Shown here piece after piece: positions 29,713 through 39,935 of a stretch of DNA of 50,788 nucleotides (within the stretch, counting starts at the first letter, position 1; the number at the start of each line of letters is the position of its first letter). The stretch comes from Methylorubrum zatmanii (GTDB lineage Bacteria > Pseudomonadota > Alphaproteobacteria > Rhizobiales > Beijerinckiaceae). The notes under the pieces were generated by a model, which was not told the origin of the DNA, made no database searches, and saw only the letters and a program-made list of their open reading frames with translations. Where the stretch lies: contig NZ_NKUI01000048.1 in assembly GCF_014845115.1 (NCBI RefSeq), positions 1-50,788 on the forward strand, read 5' to 3'. Both the position numbers and the translations under genes were made by a program.

Positions 29713-30075
29713 ATGCGCCGCCTGATCGCCTGCACCTTCCTGACATTCGCCGCGATGACGGCGGCCCATGCCGAGTGCAATGTCGAGGATGCCGGACTCG
29801 AACCGGCCATCGCGGCGCAGAAGGAATTTCAGGAGCCCAAGAACGCCCAGGTGGTGCGCGATCTGCGCACCCTGCGGGACGCCGCCATCGTGCTCGATTC
29901 CTACGGCTACCCGGAGGAGTGCAAGCGGCTGGTCGCCCTCGTGAAGGGGCTGGCCGCCAAGCCCGACGACACGATCAAGCGCAGCGGCGATACCGACGAG
30001 GAGAAGGCCGAGGAGGTCCAGGAATCCCGCGAGCCGAAGCTGGCGCCGAAGGAGCCGCGCGGTTCAGGCCGCTGA
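29713..30075 (+). CDS. Small secreted protein of unknown function
   Basis: This 120-residue product has a signal peptide (MRRLIACTFLTFAAMTAAHA-EC). The mature part contains a motif ECNVEDAGLEPAIAAQ and VVRDLRTLRDAAIVLDSYGYPEECKRLV, which I recall as the N-terminal part of PRC-barrel proteins in Rhizobiales, here without the barrel. Two Cys residues could form a disulphide. The tail is highly charged. It runs convergently into bioD with a 6-base gap. Confidence 0.7.
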   Translation: MRRLIACTFLTFAAMTAAHAECNVEDAGLEPAIAAQKEFQEPKNAQVVRDLRTLRDAAIVLDSYGYPEECKRLVALVKGLAAKPDDTIKRSGDTDEEKAEEVQESREPKLAPKEPRGSGR

Positions 30076-30081
30076 CACCGA

Positions 30082-30759
30082 TCAGACAAGCTCGACCAGG
30101 TTTCCCGGGAAAGCGCCGCCCCGGCTGAGGCGGCCGACCGGAACGCCGGCGTGCCGCGCGATCTGCCCGGCCACCGTGTCGAGGGGCGTCGGCGCCCCCT
30201 CGCTCTCGCTGATGACGAGGCCCGCGAGCGCGATGCCGTGGGCCCGCAGGGTCTCCACCGCCGTCAGGGCGTGGCTGATCGCGCCGAGATAGCTGCCGGA
30301 GACGAGCAGCGCCGGAAGGCCCTGGGCCTTGAGCCAGTCGAGGCCGGTTTCCGCCTCGGTGATGGGGCTCATCAGGCCGCCCACTCCCTCGATCAGCACC
30401 GTGTCACCCTCACGCGCCTCGGATAGGCGCGCCCGGCACCAGCCGACGAGGTCGGCGAGGCTGAGGCTGCGTCCCTCGCGGGCGGCGGCGAGGTCGGGCG
30501 CGAGCGGCGCGGCGAAGCGCCAGGGCGAGCAGGCCTCCACCGTCTCCGGCGTGACGGCGAGCCCCTGCGCGGCGAGCAGCCGGGCGGTGTCGCTCACGGC
30601 GAAATCAGGATGGTCGAGGGGCGGAACCCCGCTCGCCAGCGGCTTCAGGGCGCGGACCCGCCGGCCCCTGTCCCGAAGCCGGCGGGTCAGGGCGGCGGTG
30701 GCGTAGGTCTTGCCGATCTCGGTGCCGGCGCCGACGATGAACAGGGCGGGCAGGGACAT
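30082..30759 (-). CDS. bioD: Dethiobiotin synthetase
   Basis: This cytoplasmic enzyme closes the ureido ring of dethiobiotin using CO2 and ATP. The 225-residue product has the P-loop GAGTEIGKT (10-18, K17), then KPLASG (carbamate-forming Lys region) and a C-terminal half with IEGVGGLMSP, the binding loop of the family. Other biotin genes (bioA, bioB, bioF) are not next to it in this window. Confidence 0.93.
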   Translation of the reverse strand: MSLPALFIVGAGTEIGKTYATAALTRRLRDRGRRVRALKPLASGVPPLDHPDFAVSDTARLLAAQGLAVTPETVEACSPWRFAAPLAPDLAAAREGRSLSLADLVGWCRARLSEAREGDTVLIEGVGGLMSPITEAETGLDWLKAQGLPALLVSGSYLGAISHALTAVETLRAHGIALAGLVISESEGAPTPLDTVAGQIARHAGVPVGRLSRGGAFPGNLVELV

Positions 30760-30802
30760 GGCGCACGGTTCACAAGGGAGGGGCGGTCTTGCCCGATACG
30801 CG

Positions 30803-30911
30803 CCCTCGTCCTGAAGTGCCGCGAGAGCGGTCTCGAAGGAGGCCCCAGATCTCTCCGCCCTCCCTGGCGCCCTCTTTCGAGGCTGGCTTCGGGCGCAGCT
30901 CAGGATCAGGG
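30803..30911. repeat. Long imperfect palindrome between bioD and fpr
   Basis: The left arm (30803-30842, beginning CCCTCGTCCTGAAGTGCC) and the right arm (30871-30911, ending CTCAGGATCAGGG) are inverted copies agreeing at roughly 28 of 40 positions by eye. The pattern CCTGA(A/G).T...CGAAGGAGG with its mirror image is typical of interspersed palindromic elements of alphaproteobacteria. It probably folds into a long hairpin at RNA level. Confidence 0.55.
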
Positions 30912-31020
30912 CCTGAATCGGAGAGAAAAGAGATCCGGGATGCTGTTCTTAACAATCGAACAGGCACTCGGGACGAGGCCGGTGGAGGGGAGGGGCGGCC
31001 GCGCGGCGACCGCCGATCCT

Positions 31021-31794
31021 TCACTTCTCGACGAAGGCCTTCTCGATCACGTAGTGGCCGGCCTCGCCGTGATTGCCCTCCTCGTAGCCGAGGCCGGTGA
31101 GCAGCTCGCGGGTGTCCTTGATCATCTCAGGGCTGCCGCACAGCATGAAGCGGTCGTTCTCGATCGACATGTTCGGCAGGCCGATATCCTCGAACAGCTT
31201 GCCTGAGGTCATCAGGTCGGTGATCCGGCCGCGGTTGCGGAACGGCTCGCGGGTGACCGTCGGATAGTAGATCAGCTGGCTCGAGATCGTCTCGCCGAGG
31301 AACTCGTGCTTCGGCAGGGTCTCGGTGATGGTCTCGCCATAGGCGAGTTCCTGCACCTGACGGCAGCCATGGACGAGCACGACCTTCTCGAAGCGGTCGT
31401 AGGTCTCCGGATCCTTGATGATCGACAGGAACGGGGCGAGCCCCGTGCCGGTGCCGAGCAGGTAGAGGTTCTTGCCGGGCAGGAGGTTGTCGAGCACCAG
31501 CGTGCCGGTCGGCTTCTTGCCGACCATGATCGGGTCGCCGACCTTGAGGTGCTGGAGCTTGCTCGTGAGCGGGCCGTTCGGCACCTTGATCGAGAAGAAT
31601 TCCAGCTCCTCCTCGTAATTGGCCGAGACGACCGAGTAGGCGCGCAGCAGCGGCCGGCCCTCGACCTCGATGCCGATCATCGTGAACTCGCCGTTGCGGA
31701 AGCGGAACGAGGGATCGCGGGTGGTCCGGAAGGAGAAGAGCGTGTCGGTCCAGTGGTGGACGGAGAGGACGCGCTCCTCGTTGTACTTGCTCAT
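31021..31794 (-). CDS. fpr: Ferredoxin/flavodoxin-NADP+ reductase
   Basis: This 257-residue FAD enzyme moves electrons between NADPH and ferredoxin or flavodoxin. The FAD-binding motif RAYSVVSA (R51-Y53-S54), the NADP-binding GTGTGLAPFLSI and MLCGSPEMI segments and the C-terminal AFVEK, typical of subclass I bacterial FPRs, are present. It could supply electrons for oxidative stress defence or Fe-S repair. A CATTCGAATG palindrome sits about 90 bases upstream. The gene is preceded by a separate dioxygenase-like gene. Confidence 0.93.
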   Translation of the reverse strand: MSKYNEERVLSVHHWTDTLFSFRTTRDPSFRFRNGEFTMIGIEVEGRPLLRAYSVVSANYEEELEFFSIKVPNGPLTSKLQHLKVGDPIMVGKKPTGTLVLDNLLPGKNLYLLGTGTGLAPFLSIIKDPETYDRFEKVVLVHGCRQVQELAYGETITETLPKHEFLGETISSQLIYYPTVTREPFRNRGRITDLMTSGKLFEDIGLPNMSIENDRFMLCGSPEMIKDTRELLTGLGYEEGNHGEAGHYVIEKAFVEK

Positions 31795-31875
31795 CGGCCG
31801 CAGGCTTCCCGATTCATTCAGCGTCGAACGCGGGGTCTTCTCGCAATCGCAGCATCCCCGTCAAGACGCAGAGCT

Positions 31876-31897
31876 GCCACAGCCATTCGAATGTGGC
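31876..31897. promoter_or_regulatory. Palindromic operator-like site upstream of fpr
   Basis: GCCACA (31876-31881) and TGTGGC (31892-31897) flank CATTCGAATG (31884-31893). The dyad lies about 85-100 bases before the fpr start and could be a regulator site. The identity of any regulator is unknown. Confidence 0.3.
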
Positions 31898-31963
31898 TTT
31901 GTCTGGAACTCTTCTTGATTTCCGCGCATGCCTGACCCAGGCGGAACGCATCGAACGGTGCCG

Positions 31964-32896
31964 TTACAGCGGCTTCAGCCCCGCCTCGATCTCGGCCCGG
32001 CGCGGTTCCAGGAAGGGCGGCAGGGCGAGCCGCTCGCCGAGCCGGTCCATCGGCTCGTCGGTGGCGAAGCCCGGCCCGTCGGTGGCGATCTCGAACAGGA
32101 TGCCGTTCGGCTCGCGGAAATACAGGCTGCGGAAGTAGTAGCGGTCCACCGGGCCGCTCGACGGCACCCGGCGCTGCTTCAGCCGGTCGGCCCAGGCCTC
32201 GTAATCGGCATCCGGGACGCGAAAGGCGACGTGGTGGACGCCGCCCGCGCCCTGGCGGGCCTGCGCCCCCGTCCCCGTGAGAAGCTGCACCTCTGCCGCC
32301 GGGCCGCCCGCTCCGGTCTCGAACACCGTTACCTCGCCCTCGGGCAGTTCGAAGCTGCGGGCGCGGCGGAAGCCGAGGATCTGCGTCAGCACCGCCTCGG
32401 TGCGCTCCGGCTGGGCGACGGTGAGACGGATCGGGCCGAGCCCCCGGATCTGGTGCGCCGCCGGCACCGGGCTGGCGTCCCACGGATGGGCCTCGCCCGC
32501 TCCGCCATCGTCCACGAGGCTGAGGCGCTGGCCCTCACCATCCTCGAAATCGAGGGTCAGCCGTCCGTCGCGCTCGATCGCCGGGTGATGCGTCACCCCC
32601 TGCCGGGCGAAATGCTCGCGCCACCAATCGAACGCCTCCGCTCCGGCGACGCGGAACGCCGTGCGCGAGATGCTGTCGGTGCCCCGTCGCTCGGCCGGCG
32701 CCGGCCAGTCGAAGAAGGTGAGGTCGGTGCCCGGCGAGGCGCGTCCGTCGGCGTAGAAAAGATGGTAGGCCGACACGTCGTCCTGATTGACGGTCTTCTT
32801 GACCAGCCTCAGCCCCAGCACGCGGGTGTAGAAGGCGAGGTTGTCGGCCGCCCGCGCCGTGATCGCGGTGACATGGTGGAGTCCGGTGAGCTGCAT
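31964..32896 (-). CDS. Ring-cleaving dioxygenase-like protein (glyoxalase/VOC fold)
   Basis: This 310-residue protein contains two VOC modules, with [13 protein letters not shown] at the start (metal ligand His at about 7-8) and [12 protein letters not shown] in the second module, plus [18 protein letters not shown] near the end (Glu ligand). The pattern fits the MhqO/YkcA family of putative hydroquinone-type ring-cleavage dioxygenases. The start at 32896 (MQLTGLHH) is chosen because the conserved domain begins there; an ATG further up would add about 35 unrelated residues. The substrate is unknown. Confidence 0.85.
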   Translation of the reverse strand: MQLTGLHHVTAITARAADNLAFYTRVLGLRLVKKTVNQDDVSAYHLFYADGRASPGTDLTFFDWPAPAERRGTDSISRTAFRVAGAEAFDWWREHFARQGVTHHPAIERDGRLTLDFEDGEGQRLSLVDDGGAGEAHPWDASPVPAAHQIRGLGPIRLTVAQPERTEAVLTQILGFRRARSFELPEGEVTVFETGAGGPAAEVQLLTGTGAQARQGAGGVHHVAFRVPDADYEAWADRLKQRRVPSSGPVDRYYFRSLYFREPNGILFEIATDGPGFATDEPMDRLGERLALPPFLEPRRAEIEAGLKPL

Positions 32897-33004
32897 CGCG
32901 GGCCTCGGGCGAAAAGCGGGTTCGGCCTCCAGATAGGCGCTCTGGCGCTCGACCCAAAGCCTGCCCGCGCCCCGGGTTGCAGTCGTGACGGTCATCCACA
33001 AACG

Positions 33005-33029
33005 AAAACGGCGCCGCGAGCGGCGCCGT
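33005..33029 (-). terminator. Rho-independent terminator after rpmE
   Basis: On the minus strand ACGGCGCCG and CGGCGCCGT form a perfect 9-bp stem around CTCG, followed by TTTCG. It lies 27 bases after the rpmE stop codon. Confidence 0.7.
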
Positions 33030-33055
33030 CTGAAGCGGGTCCGGCCCGAGAAAGC

Positions 33056-33310
33056 TTACTTCTTGCCGAAGCCCAGACCACCGAAGCGGCTGTTGAAGCG
33101 CGAGACGCGACCGCCGCGATCGAGCATCTTCTGCTCGCCGCCGGTCCAGGCCGGGTGGGTCGTCGGGTCGATGTCCAGGTTCAGGACGTCGCCTTCCTTG
33201 CCGTAGGTCGACCGGGTCTTGTACTCGGTGCCATCGGTCATCACGACCTTGATGAAGTGGTAGTCGGGGTGCTCGGTCCCCTTGGCCTTGGCGGCCTCGT
33301 TCTTTGCCAT
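33056..33310 (-). CDS. rpmE: 50S ribosomal protein L31 (zinc-free type)
   Basis: This 84-residue L31 has the family blocks [24 protein letters not shown] and [25 protein letters not shown]. It contains no cysteine at all, so it cannot hold the Cys-type zinc site of the C+ form; this is the C- type common in alphaproteobacteria. The start at 33310 ([11 protein letters not shown]) is preceded by an in-frame ATG at 33331 that is less likely. Confidence 0.93.
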   Translation of the reverse strand: MAKNEAAKAKGTEHPDYHFIKVVMTDGTEYKTRSTYGKEGDVLNLDIDPTTHPAWTGGEQKMLDRGGRVSRFNSRFGGLGFGKK

Positions 33311-33590
33311 GACGAAATCCTGAGGTAGCACGCCGACCGGCCTCGCCGCCCAGGGCAGGGGGCCAGGGGCAAAACATCGCGCGCATTCCGATGAAGGCGC
33401 GCCTATACCTCAGCCACGGAGCGCGGACAAGAGAGAGCCGGCAGATCGGTTCGGCCGAGCAGGCTGGCCATGGTCCGGGGGGCTGCGCGCGGACCGAACT
33501 GGAAATCGGGCCTGCGGCTGCTTATGCGTCTCTGCGAGACGAAGACGATAGCCGAAAACGGCAAGGAACGGGACGAAACGATGTCGAGGA

Positions 33591-35438
<1,848 letters not shown>

Positions 35439-35445
35439 CGCCGGG

Positions 35446-36462
35446 ATGGTCCTGACCCGCTTTCCCCGTGCGCCGCTGACCGAAGGTCCGACGCCGATCC
35501 GCTCCCTCGACCGCCTTTCGACCCATCTCGGGGCGGAACTGAACGGCGTGCGCCTGTTCGTGAAGCGCGACGATGTCGGCCCCGTGGGGTTGGGCGGCAA
35601 CAAGCTGCGCAAGCTCGAATTCCTGCTCGGCCAAGCGCTGGCGGACCGGGCGGATACGGTCATCACCGTCGGCGCGCTGCAATCGAACCATGCCCGGCTC
35701 ACCGCCGCCGCCGCGGCGCGGATGGGGCTCGCCTGCGAGCTGTTCCTCACCCGCAGCGTTCCGCGCGACGATGCCGACTATACCGGCAACGGCAACCGGC
35801 TGCTGCAGGACCTGTTCGGAGCCCGCATCCACCTCCTGCCGGGCGAGGCCGATTCCCTGGCCGAGGCGGAGGCGCGGGCGGACATGCTGCGGAGCCAGGG
35901 GCGGCGCGTCTGCGTCTTCCCCTCCGGCGGGTCGAGCCCGCTCGGCTGCCTCGGCTACGCCGCATGCGCCCTGGAGATCCTGGAACAGGCAGGCAATCTC
36001 GGCCTGTCCTTCGCCCGCATCGTCGTGCCGAACGGCAGCTCCGGCACCCATGCCGGCCTTGCCGCCGGCCTCGCCGCTGCCGGGCGCGACCCGGTTCTCG
36101 CCCAATCCTACACGGTCCTCGCCCCCGAGGCCGAGGCCAGGGCGACGACCCTCGCCAAGGCCCGCGACACCCTCGCGCTAATCGGTGGCGGCCTGACACT
36201 GGCCGACGATTCCATCCGCGTCGACGGTGCCCATCGCGGGCCGGGCTACGGCGTCCCGACGGAGGGGATGCGCGAGGCGGTCCGGCTGATGGCCCGGACC
36301 GAGGGGCTGCTGCTCGATCCGGTCTATAGCGGCAAGGCCTTCGCGGGGCTGCTCCACGACGTGCGGACGGGCACCTACGCCTGGGGCGAGACGGTGCTGT
36401 TTGTCATGACCGGTGGGGTGCCGGGCCTGTTCGCGTATCGCCAAGACTTCGCGGAGGTCTGA
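35446..36462 (+). CDS. D-cysteine desulfhydrase / ACC deaminase family PLP enzyme
   Basis: This 338-residue fold-type II PLP enzyme contains GGNKLRKLEFL with the Schiff-base Lys at about K53, GALQSNHAR, and the phosphate-binding NGSSGTHAGL. The C-terminal APGYGV-type segment (here GPGYGVPTEGM), EGLLLDPVYSGKAFAGL and MTGGVPGLFAY match D-cysteine desulfhydrase (DcyD) more closely than ACC deaminase, but the two are hard to separate by motif. D-cysteine cleavage to pyruvate, H2S and ammonia is the likely reaction. It is coupled to the ABC exporter gene. Confidence 0.88.
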   Translation: MVLTRFPRAPLTEGPTPIRSLDRLSTHLGAELNGVRLFVKRDDVGPVGLGGNKLRKLEFLLGQALADRADTVITVGALQSNHARLTAAAAARMGLACELFLTRSVPRDDADYTGNGNRLLQDLFGARIHLLPGEADSLAEAEARADMLRSQGRRVCVFPSGGSSPLGCLGYAACALEILEQAGNLGLSFARIVVPNGSSGTHAGLAAGLAAAGRDPVLAQSYTVLAPEAEARATTLAKARDTLALIGGGLTLADDSIRVDGAHRGPGYGVPTEGMREAVRLMARTEGLLLDPVYSGKAFAGLLHDVRTGTYAWGETVLFVMTGGVPGLFAYRQDFAEV

Positions 36463-36600
36463 CCGGATCGAGAGCGATCCGTCTCCTGCGGTCTCCATCG
36501 TGTTCGCGCGGTGGAGGGGAGGATGACGGGGTGCTTCGCCATCCTGGCGTCTCGCGGACGGCTCCGTTCTCACGGGGCGCGTCGGATGGGAGAGAAGGTC

Positions 36601-36882
36601 ATGACCGCGATCTACAAGCACCCGGAGCATCACGTGGGCGGCGCCGAAGCGGCCGCCCTTTTCAGCCCTGCCGCTGGCGCGCGGCCCGAAGGGACGGATA
36701 TCCGCCTCGCGGATGACGCCCTCGACGCCGCGGGCGGCGGGTTCTTTCAGGAGATCGGGCGCGTCTTCAAGAAGGCGTTCACCGAGCCGCCCAAGCGCTA
36801 CGCGACGCCAGAGGAATGGCATCAGGCGCATCGGGGCGAGATCGTGACCACGATCCCGACCATCTGGGGCGATCGGTACTGA
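36601..36882 (+). CDS. Small protein of unknown function
   Basis: This 93-residue product (MTAIYKHPEHHVGGAEAAAL...) has no family I recognise. It has a mid-region FFQEIGRVFKKAF that could be an amphipathic helix and a tail PTIWGDRY. The ATG at 36601 follows GGGAGAGAAGG, a good ribosome-binding site; a longer frame from 36511 adds an Arg-rich leader without support. A hairpin follows at 36896-36918. Confidence 0.7.
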   Translation: MTAIYKHPEHHVGGAEAAALFSPAAGARPEGTDIRLADDALDAAGGGFFQEIGRVFKKAFTEPPKRYATPEEWHQAHRGEIVTTIPTIWGDRY

Positions 36883-36895
36883 GGGCGCGGCCTTT

Positions 36896-36918
36896 CGGAG
36901 CGATGCGCTATCGCTCCG
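36896..36918 (+). terminator. Hairpin at the convergent junction
   Basis: CGGAGCGAT (36896-36904) and ATCGCTCCG (36910-36918) form a 9-bp stem with a 5-base loop just after the plus-strand gene and overlapping the last codons of the minus-strand OmpA-domain gene. T enrichment is weak. Confidence 0.45.
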
Positions 36919-37921
36919 TCAGCTTCATCTCGATCCGGCGGTTGCGGGCATAGGCCTCCTCGCTGGTGCCGGAATCGAGCGGCTGGAACTCGCCGAAGGC
37001 GCCGGCGAGGAGACGCTGCGGCGGAAGCCCCTTACTCCGCAGATACTGCACCACGGCGATGGCGCGCGCCGCCGAGAGTGCCCAGTTCGACGGGAACTGC
37101 GCCGATTGGATCGGCCGGGCATCGGTGTGGCCGTCGACCCGCAAGATCCAGGGAATGTCGGCGGGGATTTCCTTGGCGATGTCGAGGATCGCCCCGGCGA
37201 TCCGGTCGAGCTCCGGGCCGGCCTCGGGCTTCAGTGCGGCGGAGCCCGCCGCGAACAGCACTTCGGATTGCAACACGAAGCGGTCGCCGACGATGCGGAC
37301 ATCGGAACGGCTGCCGATGATCTGGCGCAGCCGGCCGAAGAAGTCGGAGCGGTAGCGCGCCAGTTCCTGCACTCTCTGGGCCAGGGCGACGTTGAGGCGG
37401 CTGCCGAGTTCGGCGATGCGGGCCTGACTTTCCCGGTCGCGGGATTCGGAGGCGGCGAGGGCATCTTCCAGGGCGGCGAGTTGGCGGCGTAGCGCCCGGA
37501 TCTGCTCGTTGAGCAACTCGACTTGGTTCTGGGCCCGCTGGGTCGCGCCCCGCTCGGCGGCGAGCTGGGCATCGACGTCGGCGCTCTTGCCCTGCGCCGC
37601 CTCGTTGGCGGCGGTCAGGGCCTGGAGGCGGTCGCGCTCGGCTTCCGTCGCGGTCAATGTGTTGCGCAAGGAAGCCGCCGCCTCCTCCTGGGCGCGGCGG
37701 CTGGAGCGCTCCAGGGCGAGCAGGTCGGTGAGGTCGGCGATCTGGCGGTTGAGGCGGGTGAGCACCGCGTCCCGCCCGGTCAGCTCCTGCGACAGGAAGA
37801 ACTGCCCGACCACGAACACCGTGAGCAGGAAGACCACCGCGAGCAGCAGGGTCGCCAGGGCGTCGACATAGCCGGGCCAGACGTTGAGGCTGCGCTTCGA
37901 GCGCGCGCGGACGGAGGCCAT
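36908..37921 (-). CDS. MotB-like protein with OmpA peptidoglycan-binding domain
   Basis: This 337-residue inner-membrane protein has one N-terminal helix containing an acidic residue (D20 in NVWPGYVDALATLLLAVVF), in the place of the proton-binding Asp of MotB. A long coiled-coil periplasmic stretch follows (about 45-180, ALERSSRRAQEEAAASLRN and similar). The C-terminal OmpA-like domain has VLFAAGSAALKPEAG and DGHTDARPI, the peptidoglycan-anchoring pattern. It lies 4 bases downstream of a MotA/ExbB-like gene. No flagellar gene is nearby. The pair should form an ion-driven stator complex of unknown use. Confidence 0.88.
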   Translation of the reverse strand: MASVRARSKRSLNVWPGYVDALATLLLAVVFLLTVFVVGQFFLSQELTGRDAVLTRLNRQIADLTDLLALERSSRRAQEEAAASLRNTLTATEAERDRLQALTAANEAAQGKSADVDAQLAAERGATQRAQNQVELLNEQIRALRRQLAALEDALAASESRDRESQARIAELGSRLNVALAQRVQELARYRSDFFGRLRQIIGSRSDVRIVGDRFVLQSEVLFAAGSAALKPEAGPELDRIAGAILDIAKEIPADIPWILRVDGHTDARPIQSAQFPSNWALSAARAIAVVQYLRSKGLPPQRLLAGAFGEFQPLDSGTSEEAYARNRRIEMKLTER

Positions 37922-37925
37922 GCCT

Positions 37926-38918
37926 CTACTCGACCTTCTCGCGGGCGAGGCGGTCGAGCACCTGCTTCAGGTCGCGCTCGCGGGCGGCCTGGGCCTCGAC
38001 CCAGTCGCGGATCATCTGCTGCTCGGCGCGCATGTGCTGCACGAGGCCCTGGATGCCCTCCGCCAGATTGGTCATCGCCTGGGTCGCGCCCCGGCCCCCG
38101 GCCCCTTCCGCGATCACCCCGCTCAGCCGCTCGATGGCGGCCTGCAGCTCGCGGGCGAGGGCGGGGTCGTGCTCCGGCGCGGGCCGGGCGGCGGCCAGCG
38201 CCGCCTGCTCCTCGCCGGAGACCAGCCAATCCTCCAATTCGTTGTGGAAGCGCGAATGGGCCTGCCCGGCCTGAAGGTCGAGGAAGCCGACGATCAGGGA
38301 CGAGGCGAGGCCGAACAGCGAGGCGGAGAAGGCGAGGCCGATGCCGGAGAGCGGCACGGCGAGGCCGCTCTTCAACTCGTCGAACATCACCGCCGCATCG
38401 CCGCCGCCGCGCATTCCGCCGATCACCGAGCCCACCGCCGAGAGCGTCTCGATCAGGCCCCAGAAAGTGCCGAGCAGGCCGAGCAGGATCAGGATGCCGG
38501 CGATGTAGCGCAGGATCTCGCGGCCCTCGTCGAGCCGCACGGCGGTGGTGTCGAGATGGGCGCGGGTGCCCGACAGGGTGAGACCGTCGCGCCGCGCCTC
38601 AATGGCCGGCACCAGCGGGCCGAGCAGCACCGGCCGCTCCTTCGGGCGCTCGCCGGCCGCCACCGCGTTGACGTAGCGCACCTCCCGGAACAGGCGCACG
38701 ACCTGCCCGAAGGCCAGCAGCACCGCGATCAGCAGGACGCCGAGGATCAGGCCGTTCAGGCCCGGATTGGCGAGGAAGGCCGGGGTGATCTGCTTGTAAA
38801 GAACGAAGGCGAGAAAGCCCGCCAGCGCCAGGAACACCAGCATCCGCACCAGCGTCATGCCGGGCTTGGCGATCGGGGGCGTGTCGGAGGACGCGGAACG
38901 GGCCGCCATCGGGTCCAT
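37926..38918 (-). CDS. MotA/TolQ/ExbB-like channel protein
   Basis: This 330-residue membrane protein is predicted to have four helices: two near the N-terminus (about 22-42 and 55-78), and a pair in the second half (about 135-160 and 195-217) with the MotA/TolQ-type loop LLGTFWGLIETLSAVGS and LAVPLSGIGLAFSASLFGLASSL. A long helical C-tail follows. With the downstream MotB-like gene it makes a complete stator-type unit. The organisation resembles conserved but unstudied Rhizobiales pairs rather than flagellar MotAB or TolQR, which have different neighbours. Confidence 0.85.
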   Translation of the reverse strand: MDPMAARSASSDTPPIAKPGMTLVRMLVFLALAGFLAFVLYKQITPAFLANPGLNGLILGVLLIAVLLAFGQVVRLFREVRYVNAVAAGERPKERPVLLGPLVPAIEARRDGLTLSGTRAHLDTTAVRLDEGREILRYIAGILILLGLLGTFWGLIETLSAVGSVIGGMRGGGDAAVMFDELKSGLAVPLSGIGLAFSASLFGLASSLIVGFLDLQAGQAHSRFHNELEDWLVSGEEQAALAAARPAPEHDPALARELQAAIERLSGVIAEGAGGRGATQAMTNLAEGIQGLVQHMRAEQQMIRDWVEAQAARERDLKQVLDRLAREKVE

Positions 38919-39285
38919 ACTCGTGTTGGGCCTGACGCCGGGATCGGCGGCACCGCTGTGACAAAACCGGCGGCACTGTGGCGGCTCGGTCCAACGCGAT
39001 CAAGTCACGGCAGGTCGGGTAATCGCGTCGTCGCCAGCCTCGTTCGCATCGTAGGTCGCAGCAAGCTGCCCCAGGTGCCGTCTGGTCTGTCAGGAATCTG
39101 CCCGCCCGATCATCCGAAGCAGGCCCGTGCGCTATCACTTTCACGTCGGTCGAGAGGTCACTTTAATCGGAACCTCCGTGTGCTGCATCGATGCGGACGG
39201 GGCGTTCACTTGCAAAACTCCGCTTGCGAGCAAGCCAGAGTCGCGGGATAGAAGCCTAAGCTACGTGGGGGCAAACGAAATTAAT
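38919..39285. other. Intergenic region leading into the low-GC patch
   Basis: The first about 200 bases have normal composition and presumably hold the stator operon promoter on the minus strand. From about 39127 composition falls. A GTG at 39127 begins a frame MRYHFHVGREVTLIG, whose first seven residues resemble the common N-terminus of DUF6894 proteins of this genus. The similarity stops within ten residues, so it may be a truncated remnant. Confidence 0.35.
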
Positions 39286-39822
39286 ATGAAGAAGCTGGGT
39301 TGCTTTTCAGTCATCCTGATTACGGGCGCTTCTCTATGGCTGGTCTCTCAAATCTACACGTCTATCTGGCCTGTTGGGGAGGCTGTTGTGCGCCTTCCGA
39401 TGGGTGATGCTATCGCTCGCTTCCAGACTTGGGGTGGCGGTTGGGGAACATTACCCTTTGTTTTGCGTGTAGATACTCCGCACGGAACGATATCAAAAAA
39501 GCTGTGGGCTGATTGGGGACCGGCAAGCGATATCAATTTGTATCAGACGCCTGAAAATTGGCTCGTCGGTATAGGCGGAGGAGGTGATACTGTCATCGTC
39601 GACGTTATGGATACGTCGGGCCCAAGATCTGTGATCGGCGATGAACAGTATCGGACGAACGACGAAAATTGGAAATATCTAGGAGTTGCAGTCGGGGACG
39701 GCTTTATTCCTGCTGAGTCGAAACCTGAATGTATAGCGTTGCTTGGAGCTGGGTATACAAAATACCGAAAAAAATTCCAAGTCGAGCATTTTTGCGTGCA
39801 GCCCATTCATGAGCATCCGTAG
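39286..39822 (+). CDS. Orphan membrane-anchored protein in a low-GC patch
   Basis: This 178-residue protein (MKKLGCFSVILITGASLWLVSQ...) has an N-terminal membrane or signal segment and a Trp/Gly-rich extracytoplasmic part (TWGGGWGTLPFVLRV, KKLWADWG, WLVGIGGGGDTVIVDV). Third codon positions are rich in A and T and GC is about 50% against about 70% around it, the clearest sign of recent transfer in the window. The ATG at 39286 follows AATTAAT with no good Shine-Dalgarno. No transposase or attachment repeat is visible at the edges. Function is unknown. The C-terminal half has two Cys and could be disulphide-bonded. Confidence 0.75.
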   Translation: MKKLGCFSVILITGASLWLVSQIYTSIWPVGEAVVRLPMGDAIARFQTWGGGWGTLPFVLRVDTPHGTISKKLWADWGPASDINLYQTPENWLVGIGGGGDTVIVDVMDTSGPRSVIGDEQYRTNDENWKYLGVAVGDGFIPAESKPECIALLGAGYTKYRKKFQVEHFCVQPIHEHP

Positions 39823-39935
39823 AGTAATTTTTGCACGCTCTCTCTGGATACCTTTGAGATGACAGGCCTGGTTTCAAAGTCCAGTGTCCAACAAGCCTCG
39901 ATGAGCAGCCCTCTGGGCAGACGGCTGCAGCAAAC

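Noticed and set aside
29166..29810. Minus-strand frame overlapping the receiver gene
   Set aside because: The plus-strand product has complete receiver-domain residues; the minus frame has no recognisable content.
36908..38918. Zorya-type anti-phage system
   Set aside because: Only the ZorA/ZorB-like membrane pair could be argued; there is no ZorC, ZorD or ZorE-like gene, and the neighbours are housekeeping genes.
39823..39935. Insertion-sequence end at the right edge of the low-GC patch
   Set aside because: I looked for terminal inverted repeats, target duplications and transposase fragments and found none that pair convincingly.
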